Origin: JAUIAS01 sp030425395
GTDB taxonomy: Bacteria; Pseudomonadota; Alphaproteobacteria; Rhodobacterales; Rhodobacteraceae
NCBI GenBank assembly: GCA_043553855.1
Contig: CP121336.1
Span: 3,348,001 to 3,412,000 of the forward strand
Length of the DNA: 64,000 nucleotides
Direction of reading: 5' to 3'
Made by a program: the position numbers and the translations under genes. A model generated the notes under the pieces. The model was not told where the DNA came from and did not search any database. It saw only the letters and a list, made by a program, of their open reading frames with translations. The number at the start of each line of letters is the position of its first letter. Position 1 is the stretch's first letter. Below, in pieces: positions 52,493 through 62,504 of this stretch.

Positions 52493-54868
52493 TCAGCGGG
52501 GGATCCGGGCAAAGCCACCCAGTAAGGGCGTGAGTGCAAGCCCCGGCAATTCACCAGCATGGCCCGGAACGACCACGGTGGTTGACCCCACAACCGAAAT
52601 ACCCGAAATTAATTCTGGAGGGGCGGCATCCGGTGCGACCTGCCTGATCGACTGCACCATTTCGGCGAAATCCGGTGAAAGGACGCCAATCGCAAATCCC
52701 TCTTCGCCCTCGAACCGAAGGATCAACCGGCATTCGGAGTCCGGAATTGCCACAACATTGCGTTCCTCGATCGAAGCCTGCCAGATTCTGGCAATTGTCT
52801 CGGCTTCATTAATGACATGCCCCGAATGAAGGAACTCCCGCCAGTCGACGAGGTCGGACTCAAGGCCGATCTCGATCAACCGATGATCAGCACGGGCTGC
52901 CCAATACCGTTCAGGCTTTCCCGTTGTGTAAAACTTCACCGGACTGATCCAGCCAGTGCGCAACTCCGTGCTCGCGCGGGTCGCACCGACGTACAATGTA
53001 CGCGCTTCCTCGCCCCAATCTACAGTTTCGCCGTGCGGCGCTCGGGTGAGGAGCAACATCACCCGCTGATCCTCGCGACCTTTGATGGCGTGTATCGTTG
53101 AAAGCAAAGGTCCTGCATTGCCCTCATGATCACTGAGTAGTTCTAGCGGCGGCTCAGTTAATCCGTCGGCCACGCGCCCCACCACTATGCTATCGCGACC
53201 AGATCCATCGAGATCGAGCAGGATCTCCCACGATTCATCGACATCGCGTGCAGCGGCCGGAAAAAGCATCTCATGCATGACACCGAAAGCATCGCGCGAA
53301 ATGCTCTCCGATGCCGGATGCGCGCCGAGAATGGCACCAATCCAAGGCTCGATCCGCAGCGGGCGGTCAGGCAAGCGGAGACGGAATCGGCGGCCCGTGG
53401 ACCTCATGGCTTCAGCCACCGTGAAAAGCCCTCGGCGGCTTCGTGTCAATATCAGCCCTCTTGTCGTTGAAGAATGCGCGGCGAACCTGGTGATTTCGTT
53501 TTCGAGTGCGGCAGCCTTGATCCGCTCACGAACGTTGAAGTAGCCCTCGCTAGATCCGCTTTGATCATCCCGCAAGGACTCTCGAACATCGCGGAACATC
53601 TCCCGCAAAGCCACTGTTTTAGTCCTGTGGTCCGTCTCGAGCCTGTCAGAGATAAAATCATCGCGCTGCGCGATTTCGGTCAGAAATGTCGAGCTAGACT
53701 TGTCACGCTGCTGATATCCGTAGATCGATTGCGCGAAATCCCCAAAAACCGTGATGCCGCAGCTGGAATCCAGCAACGACACCAGTGCTTCGCAAAGTTC
53801 TTTTCGGTCGCCGACGAGGTCTTGGGCTTCGTCGATTATGACGTGTTCCAGCTGTCCAATCGCATCTGCCACAAGCGGATCGTCTGACCTCAGAAGTCGA
53901 GCCGCAGCCTGGATAACGGCGTCATAACCACCCGGAAAGGTAGAATTCGAGGCCGTAAGCATTCGCGCGGCGAAGGAGTCGAACGTACGGATCTGCAGTG
54001 CCGCCACATTTGGCACATCCTGCAATCGCTGAGCAATGCGAGCTCTCAGCTCGGCAACAGCAACGCGAGTGAAACTGAGAAGCAATATGCGTGACGGTGC
54101 AAGGTTCTCGTCCTGTACAAGCGCAATGACCCGCTCGCAGGCAGCATGAGTCTTGCCTGCACCAGGTCCGGCTTCAACAACCATGCGAGACCCAGCGGCC
54201 GCTTTTGCCACACGCATTTGGCTTGTATCGGGGCCCGAAGTGGATTCCGTGCTTGATGCATTATCCGCGAGTCCGAACCAATCATTGATGAAAGCGACAT
54301 TCACTTCGCTCGTTGACCACTCCATGGTCACAGGATCGAACACGCCGCTCAATGTAAGCGCTCTGCGAAGCGCTGAAGCCATTGCTACATCGCCGATCCA
54401 TCGTCCCTTCGGAGAAAGAGCGGGTGCCCCGGTCAGGACAGCCGGGCCTTCGAAGGAATCGAGAAAATCGATCAGAGTCTCGGTCGCGGTCTCATCAACT
54501 TCTGGTACCAGATGTTCAGAACCCGCGCCGCTCTCGATACGATGATCTCCTATCGCAACGACCTTGCCGTCAGGCAGCGCTACACGACGTACGGGCAAAG
54601 CCACGAGGACTGGCTCGCCAAGTGTTGTTCCGAAACCGACGTCCTTGATCTCACACAGCGCATCGATCACGCTTTCCACCAGTGCCGAGGCTTCCGAACG
54701 GTCTGGTCCCTCAATAAACTGCTGAACCCATTCCACCACAGCAATCCGACTGACGCCACGGCGGGCGCTTACGACACGGCGCACCAGATCCGCAATCGCT
54801 CTTCTGGTGCGAGGTCCGGACCCCGATGGTATACGAAGGCCGGTGATCAAAGTAGGTTCAATGTTCAC
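52493..54868 (-). CDS. UvrD/Rep-like helicase with unknown N-terminal domain
   Basis: A 791-residue protein. The first ~220 residues are of unknown type. The helicase part has Walker A AGPGAGKTHAA near residue 237, DEAQD (VIIDEAQDLV) near residue 340, and later STIHAIKGREDQRVML and LYVGATRAS. First gene of the - strand operon, sharing a 139-base divergent region with the + strand pair. It has no counterpart in the canonical DISARM gene list I know. Confidence 0.85.
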   Translation of the reverse strand: MNIEPTLITGLRIPSGSGPRTRRAIADLVRRVVSARRGVSRIAVVEWVQQFIEGPDRSEASALVESVIDALCEIKDVGFGTTLGEPVLVALPVRRVALPDGKVVAIGDHRIESGAGSEHLVPEVDETATETLIDFLDSFEGPAVLTGAPALSPKGRWIGDVAMASALRRALTLSGVFDPVTMEWSTSEVNVAFINDWFGLADNASSTESTSGPDTSQMRVAKAAAGSRMVVEAGPGAGKTHAACERVIALVQDENLAPSRILLLSFTRVAVAELRARIAQRLQDVPNVAALQIRTFDSFAARMLTASNSTFPGGYDAVIQAAARLLRSDDPLVADAIGQLEHVIIDEAQDLVGDRKELCEALVSLLDSSCGITVFGDFAQSIYGYQQRDKSSSTFLTEIAQRDDFISDRLETDHRTKTVALREMFRDVRESLRDDQSGSSEGYFNVRERIKAAALENEITRFAAHSSTTRGLILTRSRRGLFTVAEAMRSTGRRFRLRLPDRPLRIEPWIGAILGAHPASESISRDAFGVMHEMLFPAAARDVDESWEILLDLDGSGRDSIVVGRVADGLTEPPLELLSDHEGNAGPLLSTIHAIKGREDQRVMLLLTRAPHGETVDWGEEARTLYVGATRASTELRTGWISPVKFYTTGKPERYWAARADHRLIEIGLESDLVDWREFLHSGHVINEAETIARIWQASIEERNVVAIPDSECRLILRFEGEEGFAIGVLSPDFAEMVQSIRQVAPDAAPPELISGISVVGSTTVVVPGHAGELPGLALTPLLGGFARIPR

Positions 54869-55007
54869 AGAATGCCTCGCAAAGTACCACAGGAAGATGA
54901 TTGACGTTCAATTGCATAGCAGTCAACCTTGTCACGGATATATCGCGCCGTGAAATTCTTTTTGGAGCTAAGACTCGGCAGCAGAGTTGCGAGTTCGGGA
55001 AATACAA
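54869..55007. promoter_or_regulatory. Divergent promoter region of the defence locus
   Basis: The 139-base space between the UvrD-like gene (- strand) and the 988-aa gene (+ strand) must hold both promoters. No LexA box or large palindrome was noticed. Confidence 0.5.
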
Positions 55008-57974
55008 ATGCATATCGGCAATTCGCTAAAAGACAGACATGAGGCACTTGCCGATCATTTCGCAGACCTTGCCGGTGCGCGAGACCAGCTTCCTCTTTTT
55101 GCAATTGAGCATGGCCTTGACGAAGCCGCACTGGAAGAGCTGAGAACGGCAGTCTCTGGTCAGCTTGAAGCCGATCCCCAGCTACAAGGAGCTGCGTGGT
55201 CTTGGAGCTATCTGCCACTTCTCGTCATGGCCACTGAGGTGGGTTACCGGTACCGTGGAACGGGTACCGATTTCTGGCCGGTCTTGGCTCAGGAGCTCGG
55301 CGTGGAAGCCGGGTCTGCGTTCCGTTCAGGATTGTCCCGCTTGTTTGATCTGGGACATCGGAGTTTTCGACTGGCAAGGCCGGGTGACAGTCCTTGGGAG
55401 CGTCATTTCCCACATATCGCTTGGCCGATTGGCAACGCTCTAGTTCCGCTGGAGATACAGCCGCAGTTGACGGATGCCCTGAGACGATCCGTTAGAGCGG
55501 GGATCTCGGCGGAAAACATGGATGGCCTGCTTGAGTATCTCAAGATGCTGGCTGCCGGGCATGCCAGTCGTCGCTTCGAGAACTGGTTGCAGCAAGAAGA
55601 TATTGCTGCAGAGGTCATGCGGCGTCTTCTTGCGCCAGATGCAGAAGGCTGGCTTTCTCAGGATATCCTGCAGCGGATTGACAATGACATAAGGAAAGAC
55701 CTCAGTTCACATCGCGCAATTTCGGAAGCGCGCAAGGCTGCAGCAAGAAGATCAGCTCGTGTTGCCGCGATTGTGCCGTCTCAATTCGTAATGACGCTTG
55801 TTGACAGCGTGCCGAAGCAGCTTCTGGTCAGAGGGCCTGCGCTGCCGTCCCAATCGCGTGATGAGGTGATCGCCGCGTTGCGTATTCAGGGAGACCGGAT
55901 AAGGGCTGCAGGAAGCGATCAGACCATCGCGCTCCGGTCATTTCTCGCCGGTGGGGAAATCGGGCTTGGCAAGTTCACCGGAATGCCTACCGACCCTCTA
56001 TCCCGTGGCGATGCAGCACATGTCGAGCAAGGTCCCGCTTATGAGGCGCTTGAGAGTTTGCAGCCTCTGCAATCGGCGTTTTTCCTCATCGAGCGGGGCG
56101 AACGGACTGCCCGCACCATCTTTCCGGACGAAGCCCTTGCTCCAAATGCCTCAATGATCCAATTGCTGCGGATCGACCACGATGGGACGCCAGAGTTTCG
56201 TTGGCTTGAGACATCTTCGGGAGCTGATGTCGAACTGCTGCGACGAAATGGATTCAAGGTTTCCGATAAGGCACCGTCGCTACGACTTCTCGGTCTGCTA
56301 ATGTCGGGCGCTCAAAACAGTTTTCTGCGTGGCGTTCCGGTACTTGCCGCGCAGAGCTTGACACATCGAACATTGCAGCTCGACGGGGTTCAGCCTGCCA
56401 GCGAAACGCTCCGACTCCAAGAGGATGACTGGTCCGTTTTTGAGCCTGGTGTAGGCAGGCATTGGGTTGGACCTGCAGATGGCGATGACCATGATCGAGT
56501 TGAGTTCGAAGTTGTCGAGCCACCCGACCTGGAGCCCGCGTCGATCAGTATTTTTCCCGCCAACGCCAACATCTCCGATCTGGAGGCTGGGCGGTTGGAA
56601 ATCAGGGTTACGGCACCGCTCAATCTTGAGGAAGTCCCGGTAAGGCTACGGCTCCGATCGGCCGGGGAACCCGAGGTGATTTCCGAGGGTGTCATTGACC
56701 GACTTCCTGCTCGAATAACTGGGCATTCACCCCTAATTCGAGCGCTGCGGGCGCAGCTGGCTGAAGGCTCCGCGGGCCTTTCCGACCTGCGCCTGACAGT
56801 CAATGTTCATGGTCTTATGCAACTCAGCATTTCGCTTCCTCCAATGCGCCGCGAATTTCACCATGATACTGACTTGGATCATTGGATCAGTACAAATGAA
56901 GATGGCAGGGTTTTGCCTTCCATGGTTGCAACCCTGCAGTCTCCGATCCCGCGTACCTCAGAAATCGTCCCTCCAGGCACTCGGCTTATTCTCCCGGATG
57001 CCACAGATCACGGGGCGCTAGCGTCAGGCCTGATCATCTCAGAGAGGTCAGAGTTTCACATTGGTATTCACGAAGCCGATTCCATCTCATTTCCTGCGCT
57101 TTTGCGAGAGGCAAGCTCGCGGAATAACGGCGTTGGCCTGATTGATCTCGCGCGTGCCAATGTTGCATGGCAACTGGCCCAAGCGAGCGATCCATTCGGT
57201 AACTGGCGACGCTGGTCGGTTGTTGAAGCTCTGGAAGAAACACTGATCGAGTTGCTCTGTGGCGTGGCATGGCGCAAGCTCGAATCCGGCATCGATCTTT
57301 CGATCCTGTCTCAACACGGCGCACTTTTGAGAAGTGCTGAGGCACTCGGTCTCGTTTCAGGCGAGGATCTGCCAGAGATCAAATCCAATTCGGACCAGCT
57401 TTTTCTTCGGGATAGGCTGATCGCACGTCTGAGGGAAACGGTACCCGATATAACAGACGCGCTGGCCCGATTGGACGACGAACTGGCTGGCGACCTCGAT
57501 CTCGCGGTCATCGATGCATATGAGGATCTGCGTAGACAGGTACAAGCTGGCGGCCGCGAAGCGTTCGAAGAAGTCGACATGGCCCGTTCCTCGACGACAT
57601 GGCGCAAGGCGCTGGAACGCGCTCGGGACATCCCGCTTCTACCAATGTTCCGGCACCTTATTCTGCCAGAAGCGCGGTGGAAGGCACTGATGAATACCTG
57701 GTATGCTGAACTTACCGAGGATGATCTTGTGGATCTGCTCGACTCCTGCCACGTCGATGCCTTCCGACGGCCGGGGCTTAGATGGCTTGGTAGGGCCGAA
57801 TTGCGGACAATGCTACAATTGTGGCTTTCGCCGCGAGCGATGATCGAAGCAGATGAGTGGCCACGATTTCTGGCAAAGGGCCTTTCAGACATACAGACAA
57901 GCCGCGCTGTCCGCTACGTTGCACTCCGGCGAAAACTGGCTCTGTTGGACATGCCCGACGGGAGCCCAATGTAA
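55008..57974 (+). CDS. Large unknown defence-associated protein (988 aa)
   Basis: A 988-residue protein (ATG 55008). No domain is recognised with confidence. The N-terminal part has RHFPHIAWPIGNALVP around residue 145, a pattern I associate, from memory, with the STY4851-type proteins found next to SNF2 helicases. The middle is beta-rich (residues 480-640); the C-terminal third is helical with charged stretches (RLDDELAGDLDLAVIDAYEDL). Its stop overlaps the SNF2 start (TAATG), so the two are co-translated and probably interact. It is the biggest unexplained gene in the window. Confidence 0.75.
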   Translation: MHIGNSLKDRHEALADHFADLAGARDQLPLFAIEHGLDEAALEELRTAVSGQLEADPQLQGAAWSWSYLPLLVMATEVGYRYRGTGTDFWPVLAQELGVEAGSAFRSGLSRLFDLGHRSFRLARPGDSPWERHFPHIAWPIGNALVPLEIQPQLTDALRRSVRAGISAENMDGLLEYLKMLAAGHASRRFENWLQQEDIAAEVMRRLLAPDAEGWLSQDILQRIDNDIRKDLSSHRAISEARKAAARRSARVAAIVPSQFVMTLVDSVPKQLLVRGPALPSQSRDEVIAALRIQGDRIRAAGSDQTIALRSFLAGGEIGLGKFTGMPTDPLSRGDAAHVEQGPAYEALESLQPLQSAFFLIERGERTARTIFPDEALAPNASMIQLLRIDHDGTPEFRWLETSSGADVELLRRNGFKVSDKAPSLRLLGLLMSGAQNSFLRGVPVLAAQSLTHRTLQLDGVQPASETLRLQEDDWSVFEPGVGRHWVGPADGDDHDRVEFEVVEPPDLEPASISIFPANANISDLEAGRLEIRVTAPLNLEEVPVRLRLRSAGEPEVISEGVIDRLPARITGHSPLIRALRAQLAEGSAGLSDLRLTVNVHGLMQLSISLPPMRREFHHDTDLDHWISTNEDGRVLPSMVATLQSPIPRTSEIVPPGTRLILPDATDHGALASGLIISERSEFHIGIHEADSISFPALLREASSRNNGVGLIDLARANVAWQLAQASDPFGNWRRWSVVEALEETLIELLCGVAWRKLESGIDLSILSQHGALLRSAEALGLVSGEDLPEIKSNSDQLFLRDRLIARLRETVPDITDALARLDDELAGDLDLAVIDAYEDLRRQVQAGGREAFEEVDMARSSTTWRKALERARDIPLLPMFRHLILPEARWKALMNTWYAELTEDDLVDLLDSCHVDAFRRPGLRWLGRAELRTMLQLWLSPRAMIEADEWPRFLAKGLSDIQTSRAVRYVALRRKLALLDMPDGSPM

Positions 57975-60943
57975 TGGATCAATATCTGCGGTTCATAAAC
58001 GGGCTACAGGCCCTACGTCGCAAAACATCCGCTCTTGGCATTGGCTTGGGAGGCGCTCTCGGTGTCGCCGCCGATCCGTTACCTCATCAGCTTGCGACTG
58101 TACGCCGGGTGCTGGGCGACAGCCATATTCGGCATTTGCTGTCTGACGAGGTCGGACTCGGGAAGACAGTTCAGGCACTGATGATAATCAATGCCTTGCG
58201 ATGGCAAGATCCGTCGCACAGAACTCTCGTGATCGCACCGGACAATCTCTTGTCGCAATGGCAAGAGGAGTCTTGGATCCGTGGGCATGTTATGCCCACG
58301 ATAGCCGGGACCATTGACGGAAGCGATGACGAGACTTCGCCAATAACACTGGCGAGGCCGCGTGATCTTATGACTCGAACTGGACAGGAAGCACGTACTA
58401 TTAGCGCTGACCCTACTGTCTTCGATTTGCTGATCGTGGACGAGCCGCAAACCATGCCACGCGATGCAATCCAGTTCGTGTCGCAAGTTGCGGACGAGTT
58501 TCGACAGGTGCTGGTACTGTCGGCCACACCTCGACTTGGCGATCCCTCGTGGCGCGATCCCATTCTGCGGATGATCGAACCTGAAGCTGCCTTTCGCGCC
58601 AGAATCGAGGGCCGACCGCTTGACGAGATCCTGAAAGATCGCGAGGCGCAGGCCATTTCTGCGTTTCGCAACCCGGAGGATTTTCTCGAAAGAAACAATG
58701 GCTTCGTTCGAGCAGGGGCGGGACGGCGGATAATACGAAACGGACGCGCAGATTGGGGCGAATACCTTCCTCAACGAAGGAACCACGAAATCCGAATTCA
58801 GCCGTTGACGCCGGAGCGATTGCGATTTGAAATTGCCGGAATGCTTCTGCAGGACGCCGATCCCGAGCAGGGACTTCAAGGTTCGGCATGGACGTCCGCC
58901 AAAGCTCTTCAGCGAAGCGCAAGGGCTGCGCGTACAGTCTTGGCTGAAGTGACCACGCGCGGCGGCACTCTCGGCAAGATGGCGGAAGAGGCGCGTATTG
59001 CTTCGCTCGAGAACCCTGGAGACAGCCGCCTAGACGCGCTTCTCGACATTCTCTCCGCTCAGTGGGGCGAGAATCCGGACAAGGCGTTCATCATTGTATG
59101 TGGCGACAACCCGACCATCGACATGCTGAGGATGGCGTTGCCTCGATACTTTCCGGATCTTGCGGATGCGATCTCGGTCTTGCGCCGCCCCGCTTCGACT
59201 GACGTCGAAGGCGTGACCAACCTGAGAGAAATTCAAGAGACACTTGCTCCTATGCTGTCCGGCGACAGCCGTCTTTTACTTGTGGGGGATTGGGTGCAAG
59301 CAGGGCTCAATCTTCATCACGTCGCACAAGGCATCATCTTTTTCTCTCTGCCTTGGGAAGTTGACAGTATTGATCAGTTGATCGGTCGGGTCGACCGGCT
59401 CCGTGCCACAGGTGATAGAACGGGGGCCAAGCGTACAATCGAGATTTGGCGGATCCTGCTTGAAGGTTCGCAAGAAGCAGCAATTGCCGACTTGGTTTCG
59501 GCCCTTGGAGTTTTCGATTCACCTCTTCCTCCATTATCGCCGTCGGAGTTGACTGAGGTTCAAGCTTCACTAGGCCAAGCTGCAATCAAACGCCAAACAA
59601 CTCGTGGCGTATCACCGCTTGCTGGTAAGGGGACAGGTTTGCAAACTCGCTTTGCGTCAGCTGATCCCTTCACACTGGGGCGGGCGTCGGCAGAATACGA
59701 AGGTTGGCATGAGCAGCCGTGCCCAGCTCCCGCAATGATGAATGATCGAGCGCGTCCAAATGATACGCCGATACGCAAGGAAGAGCGCGCGATAGGCGCA
59801 TGGCTCCGGGTAATCTCGAGTTCGACCGATTTCGATGTGGGAGGTCGTGTCGACAAGGAGGACGGATACGGCTTCCAGACAATCTGGTACCACGGAGTTG
59901 GCGAGAGGGGGCGTGCAGGTGACAGCCCATTCTTGCTGCCAGGAGCGTCTCGGGACAACTGGATGACGGGGCATGTACCTTTCATTTACCGGCGTTCAGC
60001 AATTACCGCTCCTCCGCGCAAGGGCGTTTTCACTGATGATGGCGAGCGATCCGCCGAGGGTTCGAAATCCGCTCGCCCACTGCATTTTCTCGATCATGGG
60101 GGCGATTTGCATGACGCTTTGGTCCACGGTTACTCGACCGGCGTCATGGAACAATTTGGACCCACAAAGCCAGTTGTCCAGACGAGCGTGCGGCTTCCAG
60201 AAGGGCATCCAGCACGGGATATCGGGCCGATCTTAATAGCGACTGTCGTTAGTCTGGATCCCTTTCCCGACGAGCTTCTGCCGCCACTTTGGTCGCCCGC
60301 TGCAAATGAGATTCTGGCGTCGGCACCGACTGAAGCTCAAAGAAAGTCGCTGACCGCCGACCGTCGGCATTTGCAAGTCCTGTTGCGTGCAATTCAGCGC
60401 AGGGTCCGGCTTGAAGTGCCGGCACAAATGTTGCGCATCGGCTCCGTCAAAGGGAAGGATGGCTGGACCGGATTATCGACTGAGCAAGTTGATCTTTGCC
60501 TGCAGCCGTTAACATCGTCGACCAACAATGCAGTGGCTCGTGGAAAAACACCGCTATCTGCGCTTGAGAAGCCAGAGTTCGCGCGTGCGGTGAGGTCTAG
60601 CCATCTCAGTCAACTCAATACAGAGGCGAAAAGTTATCAATCTGAGGCTTTGCAGCGCTCCCGTCCCGCTCTTGAGTACCTCGCCATGCAAATCTACGGA
60701 CACTTCCAAGCGGAGATTCTAAACAGGGAATTGGCACTTGAACGTCGTAGAAGCTCTCCGCCCGACAGTGGACCAGTAGAGCTTTGGCAGGGTCAGGTAG
60801 CAGCGTTGGAGCGCTCATTATCAATGGCACGGCTCATGAGTTCCGAGGCCTCAGCATATATACAAGAATTTGGTTCCGGAAGAATTCATCCCAAATCCCC
60901 GTATCCACTTAGCATCCTTCTTGCACTCGTCTCGGAAACTTAA
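57974..60943 (+). CDS. SNF2-family helicase (DrmD-like)
   Basis: A 989-residue protein starting at ATG 57974 in a one-base overlap with the upstream stop. Helicase motifs: motif I DEVGLGKT near residue 60, motif II LIVDEPQTMP near residue 155 (DEPQ rather than DEAH/DExx canonical), motif III LSATP, and motif VI QLIGRVDRLRATGDR near residue 460. The C-terminal half (residues 500-989) has no known domain I can name. DrmD of class 1 DISARM is a SNF2 helicase of similar size, which is the reason for the tentative label. Divergent from drmA. Confidence 0.85.
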   Translation: MDQYLRFINGLQALRRKTSALGIGLGGALGVAADPLPHQLATVRRVLGDSHIRHLLSDEVGLGKTVQALMIINALRWQDPSHRTLVIAPDNLLSQWQEESWIRGHVMPTIAGTIDGSDDETSPITLARPRDLMTRTGQEARTISADPTVFDLLIVDEPQTMPRDAIQFVSQVADEFRQVLVLSATPRLGDPSWRDPILRMIEPEAAFRARIEGRPLDEILKDREAQAISAFRNPEDFLERNNGFVRAGAGRRIIRNGRADWGEYLPQRRNHEIRIQPLTPERLRFEIAGMLLQDADPEQGLQGSAWTSAKALQRSARAARTVLAEVTTRGGTLGKMAEEARIASLENPGDSRLDALLDILSAQWGENPDKAFIIVCGDNPTIDMLRMALPRYFPDLADAISVLRRPASTDVEGVTNLREIQETLAPMLSGDSRLLLVGDWVQAGLNLHHVAQGIIFFSLPWEVDSIDQLIGRVDRLRATGDRTGAKRTIEIWRILLEGSQEAAIADLVSALGVFDSPLPPLSPSELTEVQASLGQAAIKRQTTRGVSPLAGKGTGLQTRFASADPFTLGRASAEYEGWHEQPCPAPAMMNDRARPNDTPIRKEERAIGAWLRVISSSTDFDVGGRVDKEDGYGFQTIWYHGVGERGRAGDSPFLLPGASRDNWMTGHVPFIYRRSAITAPPRKGVFTDDGERSAEGSKSARPLHFLDHGGDLHDALVHGYSTGVMEQFGPTKPVVQTSVRLPEGHPARDIGPILIATVVSLDPFPDELLPPLWSPAANEILASAPTEAQRKSLTADRRHLQVLLRAIQRRVRLEVPAQMLRIGSVKGKDGWTGLSTEQVDLCLQPLTSSTNNAVARGKTPLSALEKPEFARAVRSSHLSQLNTEAKSYQSEALQRSRPALEYLAMQIYGHFQAEILNRELALERRRSSPPDSGPVELWQGQVAALERSLSMARLMSSEASAYIQEFGSGRIHPKSPYPLSILLALVSET

Positions 60944-61048
60944 TCCGCACGGGAGCAATAATACTCAATCGCTAATCTGAACCGAATCCGAAGGACTGTC
61001 TGAGGGTTGGCGGTTGCCCACACCTCATGCTCAAAATGGACTGAGACA
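60944..61048. other. Short region after the SNF2 gene
   Basis: No gene; the + strand transcript probably ends here. No clear terminator seen. Confidence 0.4.
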
Positions 61049-61425
61049 TCAAGGCACATCGCCTTGATTTGCGTGGGCGCGGGCAGAGGCCATGTCCACA
61101 ATATCAAGCCGCCCATGATCGACCCAAAGCACTGCCATACCATTCAATTCATACGACGGGAACATGTCGCAGACCAATCCGCCATAGGCCGAAAGTTGTG
61201 GCCAATAGGGGCCAAGACCAAAACCCGCGCCGCCAGATTTGTGGTCGATCAACAGGCATCCCTTCGATCCGATTGCCAGCAGGTCGATCATGCCGGGAAT
61301 TTCAGCACCCTCTACCGATCAGCCGCAAAAACGGCACGCAGCGTTTCGCTCAAGTCCGCAATGGCTGCCTCTGACGCGAGAGAGAGAGTTGGGTGCCAGG
61401 TTGGCTCCCTCCGCCACATACCACT
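61049..61425 (-). pseudogene. Frameshifted remnant of a PD-(D/E)xK nuclease domain (AddA/RecB-like)
   Basis: Read on the - strand, 61291-61049 encodes MIDLLAIGSKGCLLIDHKSG with Asp and Lys of a PD-(D/E)xK motif (ID..IDHKSG), then a long conserved-looking strand (YPSYEL..MAVLWVDHG). Upstream, in another frame, 61425 onward reads LASEAAIADLSETLRAVFAADR and stops at a TAG; a single-base frame change rejoins these into one AddA-like segment. The N-terminal helicase part is absent. It lies between the SNF2 gene and repeat B. Confidence 0.55.
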
Positions 61426-61437
61426 CGCGAACCCGAG

Positions 61438-61596
61438 ACGAGGCCCCAGCGTGGGCCTTTTTTCTTTTTGGTTCAAAGGGGTCTAGCGATGCCATCCGAC
61501 TTTCGGAGACTGGTCGTTTGGCCGAAATCAGTCTCTGAACGCCCCGCGTCTCTTTCCACCCGCCCTTCACCCAAATCGAGACGCATTCGAAAATGT
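61438..61596 (+). repeat. Repeat copy B
   Basis: Copy of the repeat at 28708-28866, same orientation. Shared features: AGGCCC..GGGCCT hairpin, a block of T and TTCAAAGGGGT, the GAGACT (61506-61511) / AGTCTC (61530-61535) hairpin and TGAACGCC. The distance between copies is 32.7 kb, bracketing the AT-rich operon, the recombinase module, the IS21 and the defence locus. Confidence 0.8.
61441..61463 (+). terminator. Rho-independent terminator in repeat copy B
   Basis: AGGCCC (61441-61446), loop, GGGCCT (61453-61458), followed by a T-run. Could terminate transcription from the defence locus. Confidence 0.55.
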
Positions 61597-62504
61597 TCGT
61601 CTTTTCAGTTGCTTGCCGAGAATAGGTTGCGCCGCAATTGAAGCGGGCTCGACCGCTATCAATGCGAACAGAGACACCCGAAGGCGGCGTGGTTGTGCGC
61701 GTTGGTGCGAAGCCTTGATGGGAACAGGAACCGATAGCCATGCCAAGCGCGATTGGCGGATTGACGCCTGAGTATCGAGGAGCCGACATTCGCTGCGGCC
61801 TGAACGAACGACCGGGGTGCGGGACAAACCGGACTTGTGCAGTCGCGGCTATTGCCGACGCAGCATTGTTTCGCCCGTGCAGAACGTTTGTTGTTGCAGT
61901 GCAGCGCAAGTCACCGAAGCAGTCATTCCACGGCGTTGATTTGGTTCGAACTGAAACTGAACTTTCGTCGCACTCCGATCCAACAACTAAGACGCGGACA
62001 AACCGGCGTTCTCTTGTTAAAACGAACGGCTGCCTTGCACACAATCCGGACTTGAGCAGGTGCAGATTTTGCCGGCGCAGCAATTACTCGCATAGGTAGC
62101 ACGCATATCGCGGCTGCGCGGCAGATGTCACAAATCCGTCATTGGTGATCGTGGTTCTGGCAAGCATTGATGTGCTACTATCGCCGTACTGAAACGGTGC
62201 GCGGCTTTTGGCGCAGCCCTGTGCAAGCCATGATGCTGAGTCTGGTGTTGACAGGCAGGGACCGCAACGGGTCGACATATGATGCTCGTGATATCATGAT
62301 TCCAAGCCCTGGCTGGCGCGCATGATGCTGAAATTCCTATTCGGCGCTTCAATACAGATCGGGCAACAAGTGCCTGTCGCCGAGTTTAGGTTTCCTCAGG
62401 TGATTGTAAATTTTGGGCGAGAAACCCCGGGAGCAGGCGAACAATACTGCCCGACAGAGAACGCCTGCGGGTCGAATACCCCGAAAAGGTCTGTGGCCGC
62501 GCAA
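61597..62504. other. Gene-poor stretch
   Basis: About 0.9 kb with no supported gene. Open frames up to 119 codons (61740-62099, +) have no ribosome site and low-complexity composition. No hairpin or repeat beyond copy B was recognised. Confidence 0.55.

Noticed and set aside
61740..62099. 119-codon open frame on + strand
   Set aside because: Low-complexity, Arg/Ser-rich translation without a ribosome site; most likely non-coding.
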